DNA of 64,000 nucleotides from Oryzomonas japonica (GCF_008802365.1 NZ_VZQZ01000004.1:271728-335727); one strand, 5' to 3'; shown: positions 1-8,556, counted from the first letter of the stretch. A program made the numbers and translations. Notes: generated by a model from the letters alone, not told the origin.

Positions 1-1
1 C

Positions 2-424
2 CCCGAGGTCAAGGCCCAGGGCCTGGCCGAGAAGGAAGGGGTCGATATCCGCCTCTACAACATCATCTACGATGCGGTTGAGGATGTGAAAAAGGCCATG
101 GAAGGCCTCCTGGAACCGACCTTCAAGGAAAAATACCTTGGGCGCGCCGAGGTGCGCGAACTGTTCTCGGTACCCAAGATCGGTATCGTCACCGGTTGTC
201 ACGTTCAGGACGGCAAGATGCTGCGCAACGCCCAGGTCCGCCTGCTGCGCGACAACGTGGTGATCTACGAGGGCAAGATGTCGTCCCTGCGCCGTTTCAA
301 GGACGATGTCAAGGAAGTGGCCAGCGGCTACGAATGCGGTATCGGCCTGGAGAATTACCACGACATCAAGGTCGGCGACCTCATCGAAGCGTTCGAGATG
401 GAGAAGATCGCCGCGAAACTGTAG
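2..424 (+). CDS. infB: Translation initiation factor IF-2, C-terminal end (partial)
   Basis: The reading frame is open from the first base of the window, so only the last 140 residues of IF-2 are present. IF-2 is the GTPase that brings initiator fMet-tRNA to the 30S subunit. The part seen is the end of the third domain and the C-terminal beta-barrel that binds fMet-tRNA: the segments [17 protein letters not shown] and [13 protein letters not shown], and the end ([19 protein letters not shown]), match the conserved IF-2 tail. Family and position agree, because infB normally precedes rbfA, truB, rpsO and pnp as it does here. The GTPase domain lies outside the window. Confidence 0.95.
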   Translation, partial: PEVKAQGLAEKEGVDIRLYNIIYDAVEDVKKAMEGLLEPTFKEKYLGRAEVRELFSVPKIGIVTGCHVQDGKMLRNAQVRLLRDNVVIYEGKMSSLRRFKDDVKEVASGYECGIGLENYHDIKVGDLIEAFEMEKIAAKL

Positions 425-462
425 TTCCAAAGAGCATTCAAACTGATGGTGCCTAACCACTG

Positions 463-505
463 ACCACCTCTCACCCCTCCTTGATAAGGAAGGGTGAGAG
501 GTGGT
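463..505. other. Long perfect-type hairpin between infB and rbfA
   Basis: Arms 463-482 and 486-505 pair over 19 of 20 positions around a 3-base loop. No run of T follows on either strand, so it does not look like a normal intrinsic terminator. It sits in the 198-base gap between infB and rbfA. It could be an RNA processing or stability element, or a relic of a small repeat. Confidence 0.6.
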
Positions 506-622
506 TGATATGAGTGCCGTCATGAGTGCACGTTGGCATAGACTCCGCCCCAGAGGCATGGGGTTGCGGGGGCTGCCCTTGTGGCCGGCCCCTCGCGCCC
601 TAAAGAAAAAGGTTGCATTTTT

Positions 623-973
623 ATGGCACACAAACGTTCCGATAAGGTCGCCGAGACCATCCATGAGCTGATTTCTTCGATCCTCTCCCGGGGGCTCAAC
701 GACCCGCGTATCGGATTTGTCACCATCATTGCCGTGGAGGTCACCGAGGACCTGCGGCTGGCGCGGGTTTTCTTCACGGTCATCGGCGACGACCAGGCCA
801 AGAAGGACAGCGAGGCCGGCCTGAACAGCGCCAAGGGGTTCCTGCGTCGCGAATTGGGCAAGAGCCTGACCATGCGCTACACACCGGAAATCATCTTCAA
901 GTACGATCATTCCGGGGAGTACGGCTCCCGGATAGACTCTCTCCTCAAGGAGATTGATACCCCGCATGAATGA
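623..973 (+). CDS. rbfA: 30S ribosome-binding factor A
   Basis: A 116-residue protein of the usual RbfA length. RbfA binds the 30S subunit, helps 16S rRNA 5' end maturation and is linked to cold adaptation. The single KH-like fold is recognisable from the N-terminal helix (RSDKVAETIHELISSIL), the strand with DPRIGFVTI, and the C-terminal TPEIIFKYDHS. The ATG at 623 is chosen over the upstream in-frame start at 581 because MAHKRSDKV is the conserved family start; the ribosome site is weak (AAGAAAAAGG region). The stop overlaps the start of the next gene by 8 bases, so the two are probably translationally coupled. Confidence 0.95.
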   Translation: MAHKRSDKVAETIHELISSILSRGLNDPRIGFVTIIAVEVTEDLRLARVFFTVIGDDQAKKDSEAGLNSAKGFLRRELGKSLTMRYTPEIIFKYDHSGEYGSRIDSLLKEIDTPHE

Positions 974-1928
974 AACCATTCAGGATATCGCATCGGTCAT
1001 CCGCGCCAATACCTCGTTTCTGATCACCAGCCACGAAAGCCCGGACGGCGATGCGGTCGGCTCTACCCTGGCCCTGGCCTCGTTCCTGCGGAAGAGCGGC
1101 AAAGAGGTCTGCGTCCATCTGCGTGACCAGGTGCCTGATCTGTATGCCTTCCTGCCGGGTGCCGATACGGTTGCTCACCACATACCCGACCGGGATTTCG
1201 ATGTGGCCTTTGTGCAGGATATAGGCGAGTTTAGCAGGGCGGGTGAAGAGTTCTGCTCCTTCAAACGCATCGGCACGCTGGTCAATCTGGACCATCATCT
1301 GGGGTGCGATAACTTCGGCCACCACAACCTGATCGATCCCCAGGCCGCGGCGACCGGTGTGCTGGTTCATCGGGTCATCAGCGCCTTGGGCGGCCCCATG
1401 GACCGGGATACGGCACTCTGCCTGTACGTCTCCATCATCACCGATACCGGCTCCTTCCGTTATTCCAACGCCAACACCGAGGCCTTTGCCATTGCCGGCG
1501 AGATGATCGGCTACGGTATCAACGCCTGGGATGTGGCGGAACAACTCTATGAGAATCAGCCCCGCAAGCGTTTGGAACTGTTGTCCAAGTGCCTGCCCAC
1601 CCTTGAGGTGATCAGCAACGGCCGGGCAGCTTCGGTAGCCGTGACCCTGGACATGTATGCCGTAACCGCTACCGACGCCGAGCTGACGGACGGGTTCATC
1701 AATTATCCCCGTTCCATACGCGGTGTGGAAGTGGCGATCTTCTTCCGCCAGCTGTCCGAGCAGCGCTACAAGGTCGGTTTCCGCTCCAAGGGCAAGGTCA
1801 ACGTGGCCGGGTTTGCCGCCAGCATGGGCGGAGGCGGGCACCACAACGCCGCCGGCTGCACCGTGGACGGCACCTTGGACGAGGTAAAGGCCAAGGTCTA
1901 CGCCATCGTGGAATCCGCCCTTTGCTAG
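966..1928 (+). CDS. nrnA: DHH-family phosphoesterase, NrnA-like oligoribonuclease / pAp phosphatase
   Basis: A 320-residue DHH/DHHA1 protein. NrnA enzymes degrade 2-5 nt RNA oligomers and also hydrolyse 3'-phosphoadenosine-5'-phosphate. Visible motifs are the metal-binding HESPDGDAVGS near residues 23-33, the DHH motif in VNLDHHLGC near residue 110, and the C-terminal substrate-binding GGGGHHNAAGC near residue 282. The start at 966 is preferred over a TTG at 954, which has no room for the AAGGAG at 947-952. It overlaps rbfA and precedes truB, the usual neighbourhood of this family. Whether it prefers nanoRNA or pAp cannot be told from the sequence. Confidence 0.9.
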   Translation: MNETIQDIASVIRANTSFLITSHESPDGDAVGSTLALASFLRKSGKEVCVHLRDQVPDLYAFLPGADTVAHHIPDRDFDVAFVQDIGEFSRAGEEFCSFKRIGTLVNLDHHLGCDNFGHHNLIDPQAAATGVLVHRVISALGGPMDRDTALCLYVSIITDTGSFRYSNANTEAFAIAGEMIGYGINAWDVAEQLYENQPRKRLELLSKCLPTLEVISNGRAASVAVTLDMYAVTATDAELTDGFINYPRSIRGVEVAIFFRQLSEQRYKVGFRSKGKVNVAGFAASMGGGGHHNAAGCTVDGTLDEVKAKVYAIVESALC

Positions 1929-2064
1929 ATCGTCCCCGCTCCCCCCAAAACCGTCCGCACCACGGGGAACATCCTGCACGTTCGGCCGCAGCCCGGTACG
2001 GCGCCTTGCGCGTTCCGGCCCCCCTTCCGTTTTCGTGGTCGAGCACCGGTGCCCCCAGCCCCCT

Positions 2065-2973
2065 ATGAATGGTTTCGTGGTTATCGATAAACCGGTCGGC
2101 CTCACCTCCCATGATGTGGTCAACCGCGTGCGCAGGATTCTCGGCACCAGGAGGGTAGGACATACCGGTACCCTGGACCCCTTTGCCACCGGCGTCCTGC
2201 CGGTAGCGGTCAACGAGGGGACCAAGGCCATACCGTTTTTGGACGAAGGGCAGAAGGTCTATGAGGCGCTCCTGCGTCTCGGAGTAAAGACCGATACCCT
2301 GGACATGACCGGCCGGGTGCTGCACGAGGCCGACGGGACGCAGGTGAGCCGCGACCGTCTGGAAGCCGTGGTGGCGGACTTTACCGGCGAGATCAGCCAG
2401 ATGCCTCCCATGTTCTCGGCCATCAAACAGGACGGGCAACCGCTGTACAAGCTGGCGCGCAAGGGGCAGGAAGTGGAGCGCCAGGCGCGCCAAGTGCAGA
2501 TCTATTCCCTGGAGATCGTCTCCGTGGATCTGCCGCTGGTGGCCCTGCGGGTGGTCTGCTCCCGCGGCACCTACGTGCGTTCCCTGGCGGACGACATGGG
2601 GGCGGCCCTCGGCTGCGGCGCCGCGCTCCAGGAATTGCGCAGGACGGCCAGCGGGCCGTTCACCATCGCAGCCAGCATGACCCTGGACGAATTGCAGGAG
2701 GCGGCGCAGGAGGGCAGGACCGAAGCGGTATGCCGAACCCCCTATGCCGTCCTCGGCCACCTGATGGATATCCCCCTGACCGATGCCGGTGTGGTCAAGG
2801 TCAGGCACGGCAGGGCGCCCGAACTGGACGAAACCGGTATTGCCGCCTGGCCGGCATGTGCCGCGCCCCTGACGGTGCGCCTCTCCCAGGGGCAGGAACT
2901 TGTTGCGGTCGCGGAGCTCTCCTCTCTGGATGGAGAGGGGGTTCGTATTGCGCTGAAGCGGGTCTTCTGCTGA
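2065..2973 (+). CDS. truB: tRNA pseudouridine(55) synthase
   Basis: 302 residues. TruB makes pseudouridine 55 in the T-loop of tRNAs. The catalytic motif GHTGTLDPFATGVL carries the nucleophilic aspartate at residue 38, and the family pattern continues with FDIEGQ-type positions replaced by RLGVKTDTLDMTG and with RVVCSRGTYVRSLADD. A PUA-like C-terminal part follows from about residue 235. The ATG at 2065 is preferred to the GTG at 2035 because MNGFVVIDKPVGLTSHDVV is the conserved beginning. A 136-base gap separates it from nrnA; no terminator is evident there. Confidence 0.95.
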   Translation: MNGFVVIDKPVGLTSHDVVNRVRRILGTRRVGHTGTLDPFATGVLPVAVNEGTKAIPFLDEGQKVYEALLRLGVKTDTLDMTGRVLHEADGTQVSRDRLEAVVADFTGEISQMPPMFSAIKQDGQPLYKLARKGQEVERQARQVQIYSLEIVSVDLPLVALRVVCSRGTYVRSLADDMGAALGCGAALQELRRTASGPFTIAASMTLDELQEAAQEGRTEAVCRTPYAVLGHLMDIPLTDAGVVKVRHGRAPELDETGIAAWPACAAPLTVRLSQGQELVAVAELSSLDGEGVRIALKRVFC

Positions 2974-2981
2974 GTTACCGC

Positions 2982-3010
2982 TTTACAAATTTGCACGCAT
3001 GTGCTATTTA
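2982..3010 (+). promoter_or_regulatory. Putative sigma-70 promoter for rpsO
   Basis: TTTACA at 2982-2987 and TATTTA at 3005-3010 with a 17-base spacer, in an AT-rich stretch just after truB and about 70 bases before rpsO. The match is moderate. Confidence 0.45.
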
Positions 3011-3081
3011 AAAAAATCCATGATAAAGTTGCTATGCTGCTGCATACAAATAACAAACCGCAATGAAGGGAGGTGTTGACA

Positions 3082-3348
3082 GTGTTGGCATCCGAAAAAA
3101 AACAGGAAATCATCAACTCGTTCAAAACCCATGAAAGCGACACAGGTTCTCCGGAGGTGCAGATCGCTATTCTCACCGAGCGGATCACCTATCTGACCGA
3201 GCATTTCAAGATCCACAAAAAGGACCACCACAGCCGTCGCGGGCTTCTGAAGCTCGTCGGCCAGAGGAGGCGCCTTCTGGACTACCTCAAAGGCAAAGAG
3301 CTGGACAGGTACAAGAAGGTTATCGAACGACTCGGCATACGCAGGTAA
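3082..3348 (+). CDS. rpsO: 30S ribosomal protein S15
   Basis: 88 residues, one below the common length. S15 is a primary binder of the 16S rRNA central domain and forms bridge B4. The protein shows the full family pattern: [13 protein letters not shown] segment ([17 protein letters not shown]), the conserved [12 protein letters not shown], and the QRRRLLDYL core ending in LGIRR. A GTG start at 3082 is chosen because GGGAGG at 3067-3072 is 9 bases upstream; the GTG at 3073 overlaps that site. It has its own promoter-like region and two terminator-like hairpins after it, so it is probably also expressed apart from pnp. Confidence 0.96.
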   Translation: MLASEKKQEIINSFKTHESDTGSPEVQIAILTERITYLTEHFKIHKKDHHSRRGLLKLVGQRRRLLDYLKGKELDRYKKVIERLGIRR

Positions 3349-3353
3349 TGGAA

Positions 3354-3400
3354 GGCAGTATGCCCGCTCTTTTGCGGGTATATTGCCTGCTCCATTTTTT
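3354..3400 (+). terminator. Terminator-like hairpin after rpsO (first)
   Basis: Arms 3354-3367 and 3374-3387 pair over 14 positions, two of them G-T pairs, with a 6-base loop. A run of six T (3395-3400) follows after 7 bases, so the spacing is longer than in a classical terminator. Confidence 0.5.
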
Positions 3401-3419
3401 GGTATGCTCGTTTCGCAAG

Positions 3420-3446
3420 AGGGCTTCACAGCCCTTTTATTTTTTG
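3420..3446 (+). terminator. Intrinsic terminator after rpsO (second)
   Basis: AGGGCT (3420-3425) pairs with AGCCCT (3430-3435) around the loop TCAC, followed directly by a T-rich tract. This is a short but standard rho-independent terminator between rpsO and pnp. Confidence 0.7.
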
Positions 3447-3620
3447 TTGGGGACGTGGGTAGAGTTGCCCTGAAGATCAAAGAACATCTGCCGATGGGAC
3501 GCGGAGAACGGCCTTGAGCCAATCCAGCCCTGTTCCCGTGGCTTTTTCAGCAGATTATTGATTGTCGTTCAGGGATGCTGTAGCGACGGCCCCAACACAA
3601 CCAAACAGGAGAATGAAGAT

Positions 3621-5756
3621 ATGGAACAAAAAGTACAGGTTGAGTTCGGCGGCAGGACCATTACCATTGCCACCGGCAAGATGGCCAAACAGGCCAGCGG
3701 CGCCGTGGTGGTAAGTTGTGGCGACACCGTGGTGCTGGTGACCGCCGTGGCGACAAAAGAGGCCAAGGAAGGGCAGGATTTTTTCCCCCTTACCGTCAAC
3801 TATATCGAAAAAGCCTACGCCGGCGGCAAGATCCCGGGCGGTTTTTTCAAGCGCGAAGCACGTCCGTCTGACCCTGAAACCCTCACCTGCCGGTTGATCG
3901 ACCGTCCGATCCGCCCGCTCTTTCCCGAGAATTTCCTGAACGACACCCAGATCATGGCCACCGTGGTATCGGCCGACAAGGACAACGATCCCGCCATCCT
4001 GTCCATGCTGGGCGCCTCGGCTGCCCTGATGGTGTCCGACGTTCCGTTCCAGGGCCCCATCGCCGGCGCCAAGGTCGGCCGGGTAAACGGCAAGCTGATC
4101 TGCAACCCCACCGCCGAAGAGCTTGAGCAGAGCGACCTGGAGATCGTGGTCGCCGCCAGCCGCGACGCGGTTATCATGGTGGAGGGCGAAGCCAAATTCG
4201 TCTCCGAGGCCGACATGCTGGAGGCCATCTTCTTTGCCAAAGAGGCGATGTTGCCGTTGATCGAGGCTCAGGACGAATTACAGAAGAAGGCCGGCGTCGC
4301 CAAACGCGTGATCGCCCCCCCCGTCGTGGACGAAGCGCTGCTGGCCAGGGTGCGCGAACTGGCCTATGATCGTATGGGCGAGGCGGTCAAGATCAAGACC
4401 AAGCAGGAGCGCCACAATCAGATCGACCTGATCACCGCCGAGACCGTCGAGGCCCTCAAGGAAGAGTTCGAAGGCAAGACCAAGCAGATCAAGGCATTCC
4501 TGGGCGATTTCGAGTACGAGCGCGTCCGTGACGATATCCTGAATACCGGCATCCGCATCGACGGCCGCGACACGGCCACCATCCGCCCCATTACCAGCGA
4601 AGCAGGCCTTTTGCCCCGTACCCACGGTTCCGCCCTGTTCACCCGCGGCGAAACCCAGGCCCTGGTTTCCACCACCCTGGGCACCTCCATCGACGAACAG
4701 CGCATCGACTCCCTGTACGGCGAGTCCCGCAAGCGCTTCCTGCTCCATTACAACTTCCCGCCGTTCTCCGTGGGTGAAACCAGCTTCCGCCTGGCTCCGG
4801 GCCGTCGCGAAATCGGCCACGGCATGCTGGCCGAGCGCGCACTGTCGGCCGTCATTCCGAAGCACGAAGACTTCCCCTACACCATCCGCATCGTCTCCGA
4901 GATCCTGGAGAGCAACGGCTCCTCCTCCATGGCCTCGGTCTGCGGCGGCAGCATGTCGCTGATGGACGCCGGCGTACCTATCACGGCTCCGGTTGCGGGC
5001 ATCGCCATGGGCCTGATCAAAGAGGGCGACAAGGTCGCCATCCTGTCCGACATCCTGGGCGACGAAGACCACCTGGGCGACATGGACTTCAAGGTGGCCG
5101 GCACGACCGAAGGGGTTACCGCCCTGCAGATGGACATCAAGATCGGCGGCGTCACCAAGGAAATCATGCAGCAGGCGCTGAAACAGGCCCGTGAAGGCCG
5201 GTTGCACATCCTGGGCAAGATGGCCGAGACCCTGTCGGCCGCACGCGGCGAGATGTCTCCCTTTGCCCCGCGCATCACCACCATCTGGATCAAGACCGAC
5301 CGTATCCGCGACGTCATCGGTACCGGCGGCAAGAATATCCGCAACATCACCGAGACCACCGGCGTCACCGTGGATATCGAGGATACCGGCCGCATCAACA
5401 TCGCCAGCACCAACAAGGAAGCCTGCGACCTGGCCATCCAGATGATCCGTGGCCTGACCGACGAGGCCGAAGAAGGCAAGCTCTACATGGGCACCGTCAG
5501 GAAGGTCATGGACTTCGGCGCCTTTGTGGAGATCATGCCGGGCACCGACGGCCTGGTACATATCTCCGAACTGGATACCAAGCGGGTCAAGACGGTTACC
5601 GAAGTGCTGAACGAGGGCGACAAGGTCCTGGTCAAATGCATCGGCATCGACAAGAACGGCAAAATCAAGCTCTCCCGCAAGGAAGCGCTCGGCCTCAACC
5701 CCGACGGTACGCCGAATGGTTCGGCCCCGTCGACGGAGGAGCCGTCGGGCGAATAA
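3621..5756 (+). CDS. pnp: Polyribonucleotide nucleotidyltransferase (PNPase)
   Basis: 711 residues, the normal PNPase length. The enzyme degrades RNA 3' to 5' with phosphate and is a core degradosome component; it works as a trimer. Two RNase PH domains are present (about 1-215 and 310-540), with the all-helical linker between. The catalytic second domain has [13 protein letters not shown] and the metal-binding [18 protein letters not shown] domain follows near 553-615 with the GXXG loop as GTGG, then an S1 domain near 620-690. The ATG at 3621 follows ACAGGAGAATGAAGAT; the longer frame from 3558 lacks similarity. The adjacency to rpsO is conserved widely. Confidence 0.97.
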   Translation: MEQKVQVEFGGRTITIATGKMAKQASGAVVVSCGDTVVLVTAVATKEAKEGQDFFPLTVNYIEKAYAGGKIPGGFFKREARPSDPETLTCRLIDRPIRPLFPENFLNDTQIMATVVSADKDNDPAILSMLGASAALMVSDVPFQGPIAGAKVGRVNGKLICNPTAEELEQSDLEIVVAASRDAVIMVEGEAKFVSEADMLEAIFFAKEAMLPLIEAQDELQKKAGVAKRVIAPPVVDEALLARVRELAYDRMGEAVKIKTKQERHNQIDLITAETVEALKEEFEGKTKQIKAFLGDFEYERVRDDILNTGIRIDGRDTATIRPITSEAGLLPRTHGSALFTRGETQALVSTTLGTSIDEQRIDSLYGESRKRFLLHYNFPPFSVGETSFRLAPGRREIGHGMLAERALSAVIPKHEDFPYTIRIVSEILESNGSSSMASVCGGSMSLMDAGVPITAPVAGIAMGLIKEGDKVAILSDILGDEDHLGDMDFKVAGTTEGVTALQMDIKIGGVTKEIMQQALKQAREGRLHILGKMAETLSAARGEMSPFAPRITTIWIKTDRIRDVIGTGGKNIRNITETTGVTVDIEDTGRINIASTNKEACDLAIQMIRGLTDEAEEGKLYMGTVRKVMDFGAFVEIMPGTDGLVHISELDTKRVKTVTEVLNEGDKVLVKCIGIDKNGKIKLSRKEALGLNPDGTPNGSAPSTEEPSGE

Positions 5757-5789
5757 TCCCGACTGTCCGGTAGTTTGAACGACAAACAA

Positions 5790-5824
5790 AAGGCGAAGTC
5801 CGCATCAGGGGCTTCGCCTTTTTT
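5790..5824 (+). terminator. Intrinsic terminator after pnp
   Basis: AGGCGAAG (5791-5798) pairs with CTTCGCCT (5812-5819), extended inward by partial pairing, and six T follow (5819-5824). It closes the infB-pnp block. Confidence 0.88.
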
Positions 5825-5845
5825 ATGCCGTCTCGCCTCGGGAAC

Positions 5846-6418
5846 TCAGCCCGCCTTCCTGAACAATACCCGGGCCGTGGGCATATCCCCCTCCCTGATC
5901 TCCTCGCTGAACAGCACCTCACCCTCGAAGGCCCCAAATATCCTCTCAAGCTCGCCATGACGCAGGAAAAAGTCCGGGTTGTGGGTTGCCAGGAGCTGGG
6001 GCGATTCCAGGATGGTGTCGAACAGCAGGAGCCCCCCCGGCGCCAGGGCGCCGACCTCCTCGGGGATCAGGGGGCGCAGCAGGAAGTTGACGTTGACGAT
6101 CAGGTCGTACTCTTCCCCGATGTGCCACCCCTCCAGGTCCTGCCGGCGGAAGTCGATCTCCAGCCCCTCTGCCCGGGCCTGGCGCTCGCCCCTGGCGATG
6201 CCCACATCCGAGATGTCCAGTCCGGTCACCCGGAAGCCGTGCCGGGCCAGAAAGATGCTGTTGCGCCCCTCGCCGCAGGCCAGGTCCAGGGCCCGCCTGC
6301 CGGGGGCCAGGCGGAGGATGCGCTCTATCTCCCGCTCCAGGAAGGGGGAGGGGTGCCCGCCCTGATACGCATCGGCCACTCCGAAGCGCTGGTTCCACTT
6401 GATTCTGTCCGTTTCCAT
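5846..6418 (-). CDS. Class I SAM-dependent methyltransferase (TehB-like)
   Basis: 190 residues with a Rossmann methyltransferase fold. Motif I is ALDLACGEGRNS near residue 42, followed by VTGLDISDVGI (acidic residue binding the ribose) and LIVNVNFLL at motif IV. The WNQRFG start and the GHPSPFLE segment resemble the TehB/tellurite-type small-molecule methyltransferases, so a thiol, metalloid or small-molecule substrate is likelier than nucleic acid; the actual substrate is unknown. The ATG at 6418 is chosen because GGAGG sits 7 bases before it. It converges on pnp. Two TTTGCA-N4-TGCAAA palindromes lie 15-63 bases upstream, so it may share the control of the 6.4-9.5 kb group. Confidence 0.8.
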   Translation of the reverse strand: METDRIKWNQRFGVADAYQGGHPSPFLEREIERILRLAPGRRALDLACGEGRNSIFLARHGFRVTGLDISDVGIARGERQARAEGLEIDFRRQDLEGWHIGEEYDLIVNVNFLLRPLIPEEVGALAPGGLLLFDTILESPQLLATHNPDFFLRHGELERIFGAFEGEVLFSEEIREGDMPTARVLFRKAG

Positions 6419-6432
6419 ACCACCTCCGAATA

Positions 6433-6481
6433 TTTGCATTTCTGCAAAAGAACGTCACACGCTGTTTTGCAGTTTTGCAAA
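6433..6481. promoter_or_regulatory. Two TTTGCA-N4-TGCAAA palindromes (sites A and B)
   Basis: Site A is 6433-6448 and site B is 6466-6481; both have perfect 6-base arms separated by four bases. Their centres are 33 bases apart, three helical turns, so two dimers could bind on the same face. They lie between the methyltransferase (minus strand) and the Cys-rich gene (plus strand). Three similar sites occur at 6603, 8557 and 8658. The binding protein is unknown. Confidence 0.75.
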
Positions 6482-6602
6482 CACCTCCGTGGCCATGCAT
6501 ACCACAACTAACCTATTGAAACAACGGTAGATCAAAAAGGACCATCTACGTCGCCATTGGCGCCGCCCTGGGGCCGGGAGCCCTCGATGCCGACCTCCGC
6601 TT

Positions 6603-6618
6603 TTTGCATTGCTGCAAA
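6603..6618. promoter_or_regulatory. TTTGCA-N4-TGCAAA palindrome (site C)
   Basis: A perfect copy of the same palindrome. Its centre is about 94 bases upstream of the GG of the sigma-54-type promoter at 6702, a normal distance for an enhancer-binding protein site. Confidence 0.75.
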
Positions 6619-6701
6619 GCGTAGCCGGCGTCCGCAGCCCGGTAACGTGCCATGTGTTTTCAACTATCCGTAATTGCTTGATAATGTCTGTACGCGCGAT
6701 A

Positions 6702-6718
6702 TTGGCACATCCTGTGCG
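6702..6718 (+). promoter_or_regulatory. Putative sigma-54 (RpoN) promoter
   Basis: TTGGCACA-TCCT-GTGCG: GG at 6704-6705 and GC at 6716-6717 with exactly 10 bases between, close to the TGGCACG-N4-TTGC consensus. Transcription would begin near 6729, 24 bases before the ATG at 6753. Confidence 0.65.
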
Positions 6719-6752
6719 TATACACTGTTGAACACGGTACATGAGGGCGCCA

Positions 6753-6944
6753 ATGGGAAAAACGAACATCTGTCCCTTTTACGGGAAAAACGATGATTAC
6801 TGCGATGTGGGATGCGGCTATATCTCCCCCCACGACGTGAACATGATCATCCGTTACTGCAGCGGCCGCCACACCGACTGCACCAAGTACCTGGAACTGG
6901 CCGACAGATTTCCGCACGAACTGGTTCACCTGATCAAGTGCTGA
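6753..6944 (+). CDS. Small cysteine-rich protein, unknown function
   Basis: A 63-residue soluble protein with six cysteines (at NIC, DYC, VGC, RYC, TDC and the C-terminal KC). The spacing C-x10-C-x3-C and later C-x6-C suggests a metal or Fe-S site or disulfides; the last residue is itself Cys. The ATG at 6753 is preferred to that at 6741 because GAGGG lies five bases upstream of it and nothing useful precedes the earlier one. I do not recognise a named family. It is the first gene after the sigma-54-type promoter and palindrome C, and is followed 116 bases later by three small or medium membrane proteins. Confidence 0.65.
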   Translation: MGKTNICPFYGKNDDYCDVGCGYISPHDVNMIIRYCSGRHTDCTKYLELADRFPHELVHLIKC

Positions 6945-7060
6945 GCCACCATTGATCTACCCCGAAACCGTGACGGCTTCACGGCTCTGTTCGCTTACCA
7001 TGCCGCCGTTCAGGCGTTACGGATTCAGGATAGATTCATTCGATAAAAAGGAGAGCTGCC

Positions 7061-7183
7061 ATGTTGTACCACCTGACGCTTCATCTGAACGGATTTCATC
7101 TTGCACTGTCCCTGACGGTCGCCATGCTGTTCATAGTCATTATCCTTGCAAAGGAGAAGAGAGATGAGCGAAAGAGAGCTTGA
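7061..7183 (+). CDS. 40-residue single-span membrane peptide
   Basis: A small gene too short for usual gene finding: an ATG at 7061 with AAGGAG eight bases upstream, then 40 codons to a TGA at 7181-7183. The peptide has an N-terminal amphipathic stretch (LYHLTLHLNGFHLAL), a hydrophobic span about residues 14-30 and a strongly basic tail (KEKRDERKRA), predicting one membrane helix with the C-terminus inside. Its end overlaps the start of the next gene by 20 bases in another frame, a pattern of translational coupling. The function is unknown; small subunits of membrane complexes often look like this. Confidence 0.65.
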   Translation: MLYHLTLHLNGFHLALSLTVAMLFIVIILAKEKRDERKRA

Positions 7184-7415
7184 ACTGTTGTCGCGGATCG
7201 AAGAGCTGGAGCGCCACACCTGGCGTAACAGCGCCATCCTGCGGGCGGTCGCCATGGTGTCCTTTACCACGATGATCGGTTTCGTGATCGCCTCCGGGGT
7301 CGTGGGCGGCGGGCACGGCAGCCACTGGTCCGGTCCGGCCTGGAACACCATGTGGCTCTACGGCCTGTTTGCGGCCAATGCGGTGTCGATGTTCTGGACA
7401 ACCCACAAAGAATAA
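7164..7415 (+). CDS. 83-residue membrane protein, unknown function
   Basis: The ATG at 7164 follows AAAGGAGAAGAGAG, a good ribosome site. The protein begins with a charged helix (SERELELLSRIEELERHTW, a short coiled-coil candidate) and has two hydrophobic spans near residues 27-48 and 60-78 joined by a Gly/His/Ser/Trp-rich loop (GGGHGSHWSG). No family is recognised. It is 18 bases from the 349-residue membrane protein and overlaps the 40-residue peptide, so the three are probably made together and may form one complex. Confidence 0.75.
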   Translation: MSERELELLSRIEELERHTWRNSAILRAVAMVSFTTMIGFVIASGVVGGGHGSHWSGPAWNTMWLYGLFAANAVSMFWTTHKE

Positions 7416-7433
7416 CTCCGGAGGAATGCCGCC

Positions 7434-8483
7434 ATGCCGATGAAAATCTCTCACGCAATCCTGCTGCTGGTGGTCTGCGTTGTCTGCGCCGCCTTCAATA
7501 TGCAGCTCTTTTCCGGTTTGGACGAAATGATGGGGGACCAGTATTGGGTCATCGATTCCACCCAGGGCGACCACGGCTGGTACGCCATGGGACTGTTGCC
7601 CCACGTCAAGAAGGTGCCCAAGGATGTGGTCAAGGCGGTCAACACCGACCCCAACACCAAGGACAAGTACATCATCTACGCCCAGAGCGGCGACTTTGCC
7701 GGCACGTCGGTCTACGGCATCTGCTTCGGCATCCCGCTCATCATGTACCTGATCTGGTTCGCCTTTATCATCGGCTTCCCGGACCGGATCGACCCCTACC
7801 TCCTGCCACGCAGGATCTTCACCATAGCGGTGATCATCGGCTGCTCGGTGATCGCCAACCTGTTCCTGATGCGCATCGCCGCCGACTTCGCCCGCGACCC
7901 CATGTCCCGCATCGCCAACGTGGCCGGCAACCATGCCTCGCTCCTGTTCCATAACGCCGGTATCTGGTTCGCCATCCTCTTCTCGGCCCTGGGCACCCAC
8001 GGTCACTCCTCCAACGAGGTGCAGGCCCCGGACAGCCGCAACTGGCAGACCCAGGCCAACGAGAAGTTCAACTGGATGTTCACCATGCTGGGGATCGTGA
8101 CGGTCCTGGAGGTCGCCTTGGTGAAGAACAAGCTGGCCCTGCCCGATGCGGCGGTGGATTACTCGGTCTGGATCATCTGGGTCGTGATCTTCATGCGCAT
8201 GTACGGCTTCTCTCCCAAATACTGGGTCAAGCGCCCCACCGGCATCGCCATCATGGCGGTGGGCACCCTGCTGACCCTGCCGGTCTTTTACCTGCTGGAG
8301 CGGGCGACCGGGACCCTGGGAGCCGGTTTTGCCTCGCCGATCCTGGCTAAGGCCCTTGGTGCCGAGAACCAGAATGTGGGGCTGTCGCTGATGATCTCCA
8401 TCTATCTGGTATTCTGGATGGAGTTTGCCGCCGCCATCCGCAGGAACGGCCCGGTCAAGAAGGCCGTTGCCCAAAAAGCGTAG
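7434..8483 (+). CDS. Polytopic membrane protein with eight predicted helices, unknown function
   Basis: 349 residues; GGAGG is 9 bases before the ATG at 7434. Hydrophobic spans fall near residues 8-28, 97-120, 130-150, 165-188, 212-230, 240-258, 268-288 and 318-336. Between spans 1 and 2 is a polar loop of about 65 residues rich in Asp, Lys and aromatic residues, probably outside the membrane. Conserved-looking charged residues occur inside or next to spans (IGFPDRIDPYLLPRR, FLMRIAADFARD, LFHNAG, ALGTHGHSS, FWMEFAAAIRR), including His that could bind a cofactor or proton. I recognise no family. Its position ahead of an acetate-type transporter under a shared motif suggests a role in carboxylate or energy metabolism, which is inference only. 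Confidence 0.8.
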   Translation: MPMKISHAILLLVVCVVCAAFNMQLFSGLDEMMGDQYWVIDSTQGDHGWYAMGLLPHVKKVPKDVVKAVNTDPNTKDKYIIYAQSGDFAGTSVYGICFGIPLIMYLIWFAFIIGFPDRIDPYLLPRRIFTIAVIIGCSVIANLFLMRIAADFARDPMSRIANVAGNHASLLFHNAGIWFAILFSALGTHGHSSNEVQAPDSRNWQTQANEKFNWMFTMLGIVTVLEVALVKNKLALPDAAVDYSVWIIWVVIFMRMYGFSPKYWVKRPTGIAIMAVGTLLTLPVFYLLERATGTLGAGFASPILAKALGAENQNVGLSLMISIYLVFWMEFAAAIRRNGPVKKAVAQKA

Positions 8484-8556
8484 GCGCCAAGGCTCCTGGC
8501 CGAGCTGAAGCCCGCAACCCTTGAGCAGGCATTATTGTCATATTTGCAAAACCCAA

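Noticed and set aside
945..2231. Long minus-strand frame opposite nrnA and truB
   Set aside because: It is the GC-rich shadow of two real genes. It has no recognisable motif and low-complexity His/Gly/Arg content.
4278..5789. Long minus-strand frame opposite pnp
   Set aside because: Antisense of a highly conserved gene in a GC-rich genome; composition is atypical (Gly/Asp/Val rich) with no family motif.
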